Shown here: piece after piece, positions 49,085 to 58,164 of the stretch
Layout of the letters: the number at the start of each line of letters is the position of its first letter
Numbering within the stretch: position 1 is the stretch's first letter
Origin: Bacillus sp. JCM 19034
GTDB taxonomy: Bacteria > Bacillota > Bacilli > Bacillales > Bacillaceae_D
Direction: 5' to 3'
Assembly: GCF_001310635.1 (NCBI RefSeq)
Contig: NZ_BAXR01000004.1
Location: forward strand, 1-64,000
Length of the DNA: 64,000 bases
Made by a program: the position numbers and the translations under genes
Notes under the pieces: model-generated
What the model saw: only the letters and a program-made list of their open reading frames with translations
The model's database searches: none
What the model was told of the DNA's origin: nothing

Positions 49085-50824
49085 ATGGATAAAGAACAAA
49101 CGATTAGCTTTAAACCATTTTTCTCACTAATTTTATCATTAAATATCCCTAAGCTCGCCTTAATTCTTGGTCTAGTAGGAAGCTTAGTTACTACATTGGT
49201 CAGCCTATCAATCCCGCTATTAACAAGGCAAATGGTTGATGGCTTTTCAACTGATGCTTTTAACATGACTTTAATTGGTGTTATTGGGCTCGTTTTTATT
49301 ATACAAGCACTCACTGATGGGCTTTCTACTTATTTACTAGCATATGTAGGACAGAAAGTCATCGCTGCCTTGCGAGAGAAAATGTGGTTCAAACTATTAC
49401 GCCTACCAGTAAAGTATTATGATAAGAACACAAGTGGAGAAACGGTTAGTCGTGTTGTGAATGATACAGGAATTGTGAGGGATTTAATTTCACAGCATTT
49501 CCCACAATTTGTGACCGGAATTATCACGATTATAGGGGCCGTTATCATCTTATTTATCATGGATTGGAAGATGACTTTACTTATGATACTAGCTGTTCCT
49601 ATTACAGTTGTCATTATGGTTCCACTAGGGACACGGATGGCCAAGGTTTCCAGAGGATTACAAGATGAAACAGCTTCCTTTACCGGAACGGTACAGCAAA
49701 CTTTGAGTGAAATTCGCCTTATGAAAGCTTCAAATGCAGAGGTTATGGAAGAAAAAAAAGGTATGTTTGGAATTGAGAATTTATTAAAATACGGCTTAAA
49801 AGAGGCTCGTATCATTGCTTTAATTGCTCCAATCATGTATTTAATTGTCATGATCGTCATTGTCGTCATTATTGGATATGGTGGGATCCGTGTATCTGAA
49901 GGATCGATGTCGACCGGCTCACTCGTTGCGTTTCTACTATATTTGTTTCAAATCATTTTTCCGATAACCTCTTTTGCTATGTTCTTCACTCAGCTTCAAA
50001 AAGCAAAAGGGGCAACAGAACGGATCATTGACATTTTGGAAATAGACGAAGAAGAAGGGCAAAGAGATGGCTTTGAGTTAGATATAACAAACATGCCGAT
50101 TCATGTTGAAAATGTATCCTTTGCTTATAACGAAAAAGAACAGGTCTTGCATAATGTATCTTTTAACGTAGAACCAGGGCAAATGATTGCATTTGCTGGT
50201 CCTAGTGGAGGTGGGAAGACAACGATGTTTGGCTTACTTGAACGATTTTATGAGCCAAATACCGGTGTTATTAAAATAGGCGATACTCCTATACAGCAAC
50301 TTTCTATGCAATCATGGCGCAGTCAAATCGGTTACGTCTCCCAGGATAGCCCGATGATGGCAGGAACGATTCGCAACAATCTATGTTATGGATTAGATCA
50401 TATAGAAGATATTGACGATAATAAACTTTGGGAAGTAGCAAAAATGGCTTTTGCAGATCAATTTATTAAAGAATTCCCAGATCAACTTGAAACAGAGGTT
50501 GGTGAACGAGGGGTGAAGCTTTCAGGGGGGCAACGGCAACGAATTGCGATCGCCCGTGCTTTTCTTCGCGATCCAAAAATTCTGATGATGGATGAGGCGA
50601 CGGCTAGTCTTGATAGTCAATCTGAGGGGATTGTCCAGCAAGCTTTAACTCGGCTTATGGAAGGACGTACAACTTTTGTTATCGCCCATCGTTTATCGAC
50701 TATCGTCAACGCCGACCGAATTATATTTATTGAAAAAGGTCAAGTAACTGGGATGGGAACTCACGAAGAATTAGTGGCCTCACATTCCTTATACCGTGCG
50801 TTTGCAGAGCAGCAATTGACATAA
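49085..50824 (+). CDS. Multidrug ABC exporter (BmrA/LmrA type)
   Basis: 579-residue half transporter: six membrane helices (about 15-310) and an ATPase domain with Walker A GPSGGGKTT, signature LSGGQRQR, Walker B ILMMDEATASLD and the H-loop IAHRLSTI. It should act as a homodimer and closely resembles BmrA. It is 60 bases after the UvrA-like gene in the same direction, so the two are probably one transcript. Confidence 0.9.
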   Translation: MDKEQTISFKPFFSLILSLNIPKLALILGLVGSLVTTLVSLSIPLLTRQMVDGFSTDAFNMTLIGVIGLVFIIQALTDGLSTYLLAYVGQKVIAALREKMWFKLLRLPVKYYDKNTSGETVSRVVNDTGIVRDLISQHFPQFVTGIITIIGAVIILFIMDWKMTLLMILAVPITVVIMVPLGTRMAKVSRGLQDETASFTGTVQQTLSEIRLMKASNAEVMEEKKGMFGIENLLKYGLKEARIIALIAPIMYLIVMIVIVVIIGYGGIRVSEGSMSTGSLVAFLLYLFQIIFPITSFAMFFTQLQKAKGATERIIDILEIDEEEGQRDGFELDITNMPIHVENVSFAYNEKEQVLHNVSFNVEPGQMIAFAGPSGGGKTTMFGLLERFYEPNTGVIKIGDTPIQQLSMQSWRSQIGYVSQDSPMMAGTIRNNLCYGLDHIEDIDDNKLWEVAKMAFADQFIKEFPDQLETEVGERGVKLSGGQRQRIAIARAFLRDPKILMMDEATASLDSQSEGIVQQALTRLMEGRTTFVIAHRLSTIVNADRIIFIEKGQVTGMGTHEELVASHSLYRAFAEQQLT

Positions 50825-50828
50825 AAAC

Positions 50829-50861
50829 ATGAGGAGCGGTTCATGTTAAACCGCTCCTCAT
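50829..50861. terminator. Bidirectional terminator
   Basis: ATGAGGAGCGGTT...AACCGCTCCTCAT, a perfect stem between the convergent exporter and nucleotidase genes. Confidence 0.85.
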
Positions 50862-50863
50862 CA

Positions 50864-52443
50864 TTAATAAACAATCTTCCAATTACGATCAACCTCAACA
50901 GGTAAAATCCGCTCCCTTTTCAAATCCTCAACGAGCAATTCAACCATATCTTGATGATACTCTTTTACAATCTTCTCTTTTCCGAACATATGATACCCAC
51001 CTGAGCCACTTGCCCGGTAGCTACTTGTGACAACGTGGTAGCGTTGATCTTTTAACGGTTCTCCGTTCATTGATAACTTAATAACTCTCTTTCCAATCGG
51101 TCGCCGTAAATCTATTTGATATTCAATTCCTTCCCACATATCGTAGTTATAGCTTAATAGACGTGGTTTTTCCCAATCAGAGTTAATATACACAATTCCC
51201 TCATTCGTAACCATTAAAAAAGACGCCGACACTTCTAAAGCTAGACGAATATCTTCTTTCGTTAATTCGACAACAGCTAAAGAATTAGGATAAGGATAAA
51301 GTGCATGAACATCACGTCGTGTAACAGCAGCATTGATTTCAAGCGTATCAGGTCTTAATAATGATGCACAAGCAATTTCAGCCCCAGAATACCTCATCAT
51401 CGTTTTATTAATCCATTCAATAAAGGGATGTTCTTTTAGCCAAACATCTTGTAACGGATCATCAATCGCTACTCTGCTCGGAACTGTAGCAATTTCCTCA
51501 TCCAACCATTCATCTACTTCCTCCTCGAGCGACCTGAGCATATCTGTAACCACCCGGTCAACCGCAAATAGCTTTGTAGATATCAATTTGGCAACAGCTC
51601 CTGCACGACAGCTTGTTTTCCTTCCTGTTGAATTGTTAGCTCCACTCTTCCAACATATTCCCCTTGCGTCCCCGTTTGCAAAACAGCTTGCTTGTCATCA
51701 GTTACAACCGCATATTGTAAATGCTGATGACCAGTAATAAGGACATCGACGCCTTTAAGGTCTTGAAGCTCATTTGCTTGGTTTTCTCCGGTAGGTTCAG
51801 CAATTTTCTGTTTCGTTACAGGATCATATTCAAACCCACCATGATAAGCGACAACAACAATATCTGCTTGTTTTTCTTTTTTTAAAATATCTAGCCACTT
51901 ACGGCAGACAACAACTGGGTCAAGAAAATCAAATGCTGTAATATGGCGATCTGCTTCCCAATGGGGGATATATTTTGTCGTCAACCCTAGCACTGCTACT
52001 TTTAACCCTTTTATGTCCTTCATAAAATAAGGTTGTCCAAAATACGGTTCCTCCGTCCCTTTTTTCACAATATTTGCTGATAACCAAGGGAACGAAGATG
52101 AAGAAGTCACTTTATCTAATTGTTGTTGACCATAATTAAATTCATGATTCCCTAATACTGCTCCGTCGTATTGTAAATAATCTAACACTTGAACCATCGG
52201 GTTTTTTACATCTGACTCAATCATCGCATAATGAGCAAGTGGTGTTCCTTGTATTAAATCTCCATTATCTATTACTAATACATCTTCATATTCTTGACGT
52301 TCTTTCTTAATTAAGGTTGCCACTTTTGCTAGCCCTTTTCCATCATCCTTTTCTTTATCCACATGGTTAATAGGGGAAATCTTTCCGTGGACATCTGATG
52401 TTGCTAGAATTATTATTTTCGTTTCTTTCATCAGGTTAAACAT
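50864..52443 (-). CDS. Metallophosphoesterase / 5'-nucleotidase (frame broken in this sequence)
   Basis: About 526 residues: N-terminal calcineurin-like phosphoesterase (TSDVHGKISP, DNGDLIQGT, GNHEFNYG, AYHGGFE, GHQHLQ) and C-terminal 5'-nucleotidase domain (SGAEIACASLLRPD). No signal peptide, so cytosolic, unlike many family members. The frame changes at a T run (51587-51589); one more base joins VQELLP to STKLFAVDR. Start is uncertain between ATGs at 52443 and 52431. Confidence 0.82.
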
Positions 52444-52617
52444 CCTCTCTGATTCTTCACTAATCAATCACTCTTGGGATAAAGTACCAATTCGTTATCT
52501 TCTTTATTAGCAGGTGGATATATATAGCCATCATACAAATAGTCTGTTAACATTCTGTTAAAAAAGTTTGTTGTTTTTGTAAACGGATTCTATAGTAATG
52601 ACAAAAATAAAAAATAA

Positions 52618-52657
52618 GGTTGCTCTAAAAGGGTCTATATCACCTTTTAGAGCAACC
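52618..52657 (-). terminator. Terminator of the pectate lyase gene
   Basis: GGTTGCTCTAAAAGG...CCTTTTAGAGCAACC, a 15-bp perfect stem followed by TTATTTTTTATTTTT on the minus strand. Confidence 0.85.
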
Positions 52658-52706
52658 TCAACTATTAATTCAACTGTTTCGTATTAAGTTGCACCATTTA
52701 GTTCTT

Positions 52707-55107
52707 TCAATTAATCCTGTTTACTGTATGAACGATTGACCCAGAAGCTAGCTGACGATTTAAACGATCTTTTGATTGATGGTCATTAAGTACACGAGCA
52801 TATACTAGATTTTCATAATAACCAGTCGTTTTCGCTACTTCTAATAATTGTTGAGGCCAAGTGCCTGCCACGCATAGCCTACCCTTCTTTCCTCTTCTAT
52901 TTCATCTAAGTTATGTTTAATCACTCCATCTCTTCCGGAAAAATCGGTTGATTCGTTCCAATTTGATAAAAACGATACCATACTGTACTACCTGGATGTT
53001 CTAAAAAGTATGGAGACGTTCGGTTGTCATATCGAGTATTTTCCATTTTTACTTGATCAAAATAAGACAAAGCACCACTAATCGCCGCTCTAATTTCAGC
53101 AGTTTGATCAGGTCTCGCCATTAACCAACGTATGACTGGTATCGATTCATCAGCTGTTATCGAAGGATGTTCATAGCTGCGGCCATGCAACGGTTCATAC
53201 GTAACAGGATCATGCTGTTGCCCCCATGCAGTCAATTGTCCGTCAACTTCAATTTGTGCTTTCAATATATAATCTAAAGCTATTTCTATCGACTCTTCTA
53301 ATTCTTGAACCAAATCATCATCAATAACATCTGTATGAAAAGGTGCTTCTCGATTAACGACTTCATCGAACAGCTCAAGTACATTCGTCATTGCTGCATC
53401 ATTAAACGTTACATAATTAGAATACCAAACAGAGCTAGATTCATCTTCTCCCCGTTGTGGATATACTTGTCTAAAGCCACCAGATGGATATTGCAGCTTA
53501 AATAAGAATTCAAAGCCTTTATCAACACTTTCTTTAAACCTAGGATCCCCTGTCATATTATAAGCTGCCGCAACCGTTCTAATTTCGTTAATAGTTGCAT
53601 CATTGTCGATCGTTCCTAATTCGACACCATTTGAAATCCACTCCGATCGTGGCTCAACTCCATCCCATTCTCTTGTATAAATATGTGGAAAATTCTTTGT
53701 CCATCCTCCATGCTCCATTTGCCACGTAAGCAAATTATTTGCTTGATCAACAATTTCTTGGCTATAGGAATCATCTGGTATGTCACGAACTACTTCAACT
53801 TTGGCATCGTTTGTTAATGAATTCTCCAATTCATAAAGTAATACACTATTACCGAATTGATTTACAGCAACACTTGCTTCTTTTACTTCTAATGCTTGTA
53901 AATTTGGATTTAAGCGTGACCATTCTCCTGCTCCATACGTCACCTCAATATCATATGGGCTAACCTCTTCAAAATAGCCATTTAAGGTTACCGCTATGGT
54001 CGTAGGGCTTAGTGCATCTACACTCGCAATGTGTACCAATTGATTTTCGACTTCTGGAAATTCCCGGATTGCCTCGATCAATGCATTTAAATCTTGATGA
54101 TTCAATGGCTTATTAGGATTAAACGTTTTATTGGTGTGAGGTTCTATTATTTCATTATCTACCACTGCACCAATGGCCCCTTTAATCGAATCAGCTTGTC
54201 CATTTAAATCACGAAATACTTCTGCAGCCTCGATATTCTCTTCTAATTGCAATAGAGATGCTACAATAACCGCTGCTTCCTTACGTGTGATAGGTTTATC
54301 GATATTAATTTTATCGATATTTTCCATATAGCCTGCTTTATAGGCAGCTTGTAATACATATATATACCAATCATCTAACGATCCCCATTCTTCGAAAAAA
54401 GGAGGGGAATCTATTCCTTTAAATGTCACTTCATTCGTATATCCAAATAATGAATTAATCGTAGCCATAAATTGTAATTGCTTAACAGATTGATTTGATT
54501 CGTTTGATTGTTCTGTAAGTAACAAGCCTTTATTATGCCATGTTTTGATATGCTCTTCTTGTAGCCTGTCTTCTAACGGAACAATTGGATAGCTAGGAGT
54601 TTTTGGGTCTTCTCCTTCCTCATACCCTTCTATCACCTTTAGAAGATCAATATTCGGTCCGCCTTCTGGTCCTACCCCCGTTAAACGGATCGTATGAGTG
54701 CCTTCAGTTAACTCGGTTACCGTTTCAGAAGTTCCCCATTCATTCCAGGCTCCTGTGGATTCAAATGGCAACTCGGCTTCAATGACTTGGCCGTTTACTC
54801 GTACTTCTCCAGGACGATTGACGAAAGCACCGTGTGCATAGCGAAATTGAATTGTATACTCCCCAGCTGTAGCAATTTCCACATCCCATTCAACATATCC
54901 ACCCGGCACATTTGGCGTAAATTGAATAAAGGCTTCCCCTATATAACCTTGGTGATTGTTATTTAAAATAAATCCCTCACCTCTTGCCTCTTCAGCATGG
55001 TACAACCTTTCATTCGCATGAACGATCGATGTTACAGAAAGCATTAGTAAAGTGATAAGCAAGACAGTCAAACTCAGCCTAGTAGAACCTTTTAACCTGT
55101 TCCCCAT
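52707..55107 (-). CDS. Secreted pectate lyase, PL10, with CBM35-like and SLH-like modules (two frame breaks at the 3' end)
   Basis: About 800 residues: signal peptide (LSLTVLLITLLMLSVTSIVHA), CBM35-like domain (about 36-165, ending GPNIDLLKVIEG), an SLH-like region with two or three repeats (ITRKEAAVIVASLLQL), a beta domain, and a C-terminal PL10 catalytic domain (GGWTKNFPHIYTREWDGVEPR to GSTVWYRFYQIGTNQPIF). Missing bases at 52939-52943 and near 52863-52870 hide the last ~70 residues (SGRDGVIKHNLDEIEEERR and beyond). It cleaves polygalacturonate outside the cell. AGGAG precedes the ATG; a cre box lies 39 bases further up. Confidence 0.85.
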
Positions 55108-55145
55108 ATCAAATTGCTCCTTTCATTATTTACGTTCACCTTAAT

Positions 55146-55159
55146 TGTAAACGCTTCCA
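55146..55159 (-). promoter_or_regulatory. cre box upstream of the pectate lyase gene
   Basis: TGGAAGCGTTTACA on the minus strand matches the cre pattern TGNAANCGNTNNCA at all fixed positions. Expected CcpA repression of pectate lyase in the presence of preferred sugars. Confidence 0.75.
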
Positions 55160-55207
55160 TTTTGCAAATGTTGATGAAAGAAGCAGTGATCCTTTACATA
55201 TCTTGTT

Positions 55208-56065
55208 CTACTCATAACTTCCCTTTTGCTTATAACGAAAAGACGAAGGAGAGCACCCTGTCTGTTGCTTAAACACTCGGCAAAAATGAGCATGATTTGA
55301 ATAACCAACCTTTTTGCTTATCTCTTTCACAAGATTACTCGTCTCAAGTAAAAGACGTTTCGCTTCGTTTATTCTTACTGCATTAATATATTGAACGACT
55401 GTACTGCCTGTCTCTTTATTGAAAAGACGACATAAATGATGCTCACTAATATGGAACACCTGACTTATTTGAGGTAACGAAAGATTCTTTTCAATATTTT
55501 CATGGATATATTTCATAATTCTCGTTATCAAGGGTTCTGCTGGTTGATTATAATCTTTAGCTGGAATGCTCCCCCTTTGTGTCTCATATAATCTCTTACT
55601 TAAAATTAGAAATTGTACGAGCAACGTTTGAATGTACAAAGAGGAGTCTGAACGAGCATGTTTATATTCATTTTGTATTTGCCGAGTTAGTTGATATAGA
55701 AGAGCTGTATCCTGATCACTTAATGTCACTACCGTTGGGCTTTTTCTAAAAAGAATATTAATTAAATACAAAGAATTAGCGGGAATAATTGACTGCCTAA
55801 AATTCATGACAATCCGATGATGATAGGTATTATTTAAATTTGTCGTTTTATGAGCTATATTTCGATTAATGAACACTAAACTTTGGCTTTTAATAGGGTA
55901 TCGAACATCATTGACTAAATATTGCCTTGCTCCTTCAATCAGGAAATAAATCTCAAAATCATCATGCAAGTGATAGGTTCTCATCTCTGCCTTAGGAGAT
56001 CCATTAGGCTCAGTATGGATATAAAAAGAACGCTCCCTTTGCGAAAGACTAATACTTTTAACCAT
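55208..56065 (-). CDS. AraC family transcriptional regulator
   Basis: 285 residues with an N-terminal cupin domain (HDDFEIYFLIEGARQYLVND, about 32-90) and two C-terminal HTH motifs (LPQISQVFHISEHHLCRLF; VKEISKKVGYSNHAHFCRVF). GGAGG lies six bases before the ATG. It sits directly upstream of the pectate lyase gene, on the same strand, and likely responds to a pectin-derived sugar (inference from position). Confidence 0.9.
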   Translation of the reverse strand: MVKSISLSQRERSFYIHTEPNGSPKAEMRTYHLHDDFEIYFLIEGARQYLVNDVRYPIKSQSLVFINRNIAHKTTNLNNTYHHRIVMNFRQSIIPANSLYLINILFRKSPTVVTLSDQDTALLYQLTRQIQNEYKHARSDSSLYIQTLLVQFLILSKRLYETQRGSIPAKDYNQPAEPLITRIMKYIHENIEKNLSLPQISQVFHISEHHLCRLFNKETGSTVVQYINAVRINEAKRLLLETSNLVKEISKKVGYSNHAHFCRVFKQQTGCSPSSFRYKQKGSYE

Positions 56066-56257
56066 CAGTATCCTCCTTTCAACTCAAAATATCTAACTTA
56101 ACATAATTATATCATTTGTTTATTTTCTATTGGATGTTTCCTTTGGTCCATTCCAACAAAGGTCTTCAAGAGTAACCCATTCAAAAGTTATAACATCTAA
56201 AAAACTTAGTACAAATTTGATTAGAACTCGCTTTACTTCATAGAGGAGGAATGAATA

Positions 56258-56422
56258 ATGGGCTATCATGACCCTGAAAAAATTGAAGAAATTAAAAAAG
56301 CGATTGAAAAAATTAAATTCGGATCTGTTCTTATTACCATACACGATGAGCAAATCACTCAAATTGATGCAACTGAAAAAGTTCGGTTTGCACAAAATAA
56401 AAAAAGACAACAAAAAAAATAA
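56258..56422 (+). CDS. YezD-like small protein (DUF2292)
   Basis: 54 residues, MGYHDPEKIEEIKKAIEKI then FGSVLITIHDEQITQIDATEK and a lysine-rich tail, as in YezD/DUF2292 proteins. GAGGAGG lies eight bases before the ATG. Such genes often lie by sulfate or cysteine genes. The next stretch is a fragment of a sulfate-binding protein gene, which fits. Confidence 0.75.
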   Translation: MGYHDPEKIEEIKKAIEKIKFGSVLITIHDEQITQIDATEKVRFAQNKKRQQKK

Positions 56423-56448
56423 ATCTTGAGTCTAGCGGACAACCGAGG

Positions 56449-56498
56449 ACTTCTCATTCACCATGTATGATTTGCATAGTGAACGGGAAGTTTTTTTA
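56449..56498 (+). terminator. Terminator of the YezD-like gene
   Basis: ACTTCTCATTCAC/GTGAACGGGAAGT hairpin (12 of 13 pairs) followed by seven T's. Confidence 0.8.
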
Positions 56499-56531
56499 TT
56501 GAGTAAATGACATTAAAAGGAGTGATCACAT

Positions 56532-56705
56532 TGAAAAAGGTGCTCTAGATTTTTACACGAAGCAAGAAATTTAATACCCGAAAATTGGCAAGAGCGTTTA
56601 CCTGACAATTCAACTCCCTACACTTCAACAATCGTCTTTCTTGTTAGACAGGGAAATCCTCATAACATTCAAGACTGGGATGACTTGTTACAAGAAGGTG
56701 TTTAA
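56532..56705 (+). pseudogene. Fragment of a sulfate/thiosulfate-binding protein gene
   Basis: A short open stretch encodes [40 protein letters not shown] and then stops. This is the middle part of Sbp/CysP-type sulfate ABC binding proteins ([24 protein letters not shown]). Neither the signal-peptide end nor the C-terminal lobe is present. TTG plus AAAGGAG remains upstream at about 56531, out of frame. Genuine decay, more than a simple base-call error, because most of the gene is absent. Confidence 0.7.
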
Positions 56706-56779
56706 AGCTATTTTTGCCAGAGGAGTTTTCGATATAGCTGTTTAACTAAACCGTGCAAAATCTTTTTAATGCATTACTG

Positions 56780-56821
56780 AAAGAGCTAAGTGTTTGGTTA
56801 AACCAGCACTTAGCTCTTTTT
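56780..56821. terminator. Terminator after the GH30 gene
   Basis: AAAGAGCTAAGTG...CACTTAGCTCTTT perfect stem, usable from both strands. Confidence 0.8.
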
Positions 56822-56827
56822 GAATAC

Positions 56828-58161
56828 TTAAGAACATTCAACCATAATTGAGTTAAATGATTCTGCTTCTAGACTAAATGAATATCTTTGCTCCTTATAC
56901 TCTATAACAACCTCACGCTCTTCTTTAAACGGATTTTGTATGACTATAGCAATCGTTCCGTCTTTATTCTCAAAAACGAGGGAATTCCCTGTCCATGAAC
57001 CTGTTGTCTCTATTCGTTTTGCTGCATGAAGGACAAAGTGTGAAAAATGCTTCATTACAAAGTACTCTGGATTTTTCCTGAATGAACGCTTCTCCTTCTC
57101 AACAGTTAGCATGGAGTTTTGCTCCCAACCCCATGTACTTCTTCCCTTAGGTTCAAGAACCATGTTCCAATATATATAACTATTTACACCATTCGTAAAG
57201 TAGTGCTGATAGAGGTTAAAAATGTATTTGGCATACTCCCACGTATTCGTTCCATCTCCACACTCATTTTCTGTTTGCATATATCGAAGCTCAGGATAAC
57301 TTATTACCGTCCTTTGTATTCCATATTTTCCAGCCCATTGATAACCAACACCACTTATATATTTATATGCTTCTGGATCACTTAAAACGGTATGGGCATA
57401 TGCATCATGGTCTTGTGCTTTTCCTTTTAACCATTCATCCCAAGGTTCAGGTGCATTAATCGTTCCTAACCAAATTTCTGTATCAATTTGATGTTTATCA
57501 AAAGCAGGACCTAAATAATCGCGTATAAATTCCCGTAACTGCTCTCCTGTCCAAACACATGAAGGAAACTTCTGGTCAGCAACAACCTCATTTTGCACAT
57601 GGATTTGGTGAATGGTAATTCCTTCTTGTTTATAAGCCTTGATAAACTTAACAAAGTAAAGAGCATATGCTTCCAGCACTTCTTTCTCCCACCGTAACGT
57701 CCCGTAATTATATGCCTTCGGTGTTTTCATCCAAGTTGGTGGGCTCCAAGGCGAAGCAAATAACGTTAAATTCGGTTGAGGCGAAGTGCTTCTTTAATAT
57801 ATGGAATTAAATACTTTCGATCTCTCTCAATCGAGAAATGTTCCATCTCATAATCACCGTCATGTTCATTTAAACTATACCAATCTAGTGCATAATCACT
57901 AGCTCCGATAGGCAAACGGCAAATAGAGAATTTACAGTCACCATCTGGGTGAAACAAATCATAGAATACTTGCTTCCGGTCTGCCTCACTTATAAAAGAC
58001 AATGCCTCAAAACCTAACTCATTGAAGCAACCACCAAATCCATCTACAAGCTGACGTGTTGTTGCTGTTACTTTCAAATCCGGTTGTCTTACTATATGAT
58101 TGTCTAACTTAATGTCTTTCTCTCTCCACCTTTTTTCATCAGTTGATGACACCCATCTCAT
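56828..58161 (-). CDS. Glycoside hydrolase family 30 enzyme (frame broken in this sequence)
   Basis: About 444 residues, no signal peptide, so cytosolic. QLVDGFGGCFNE is the GH30 opening, the acid/base glutamate is in HVQNEVVADQKFPSC and the nucleophile glutamate in MQTENECGDGTN; then a C-terminal beta domain. One C is missing near 57774-57775; with it, RLNPNLTLFASPWSPPTWMK joins the halves. GGAGG lies eight bases before the ATG. Substrate could be a beta-glucoside, xylan or beta-1,6-galactan fragment; position with GH42 favours plant side-chains. Confidence 0.85.
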
Positions 58162-58164
58162 ACG

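Noticed and set aside
56120-56413. A 97-codon minus-strand ORF opposite the YezD-like gene
   Set aside because: Low-complexity Phe/Asn-rich shadow of the A-rich YezD-like coding sequence, and no ribosome site.
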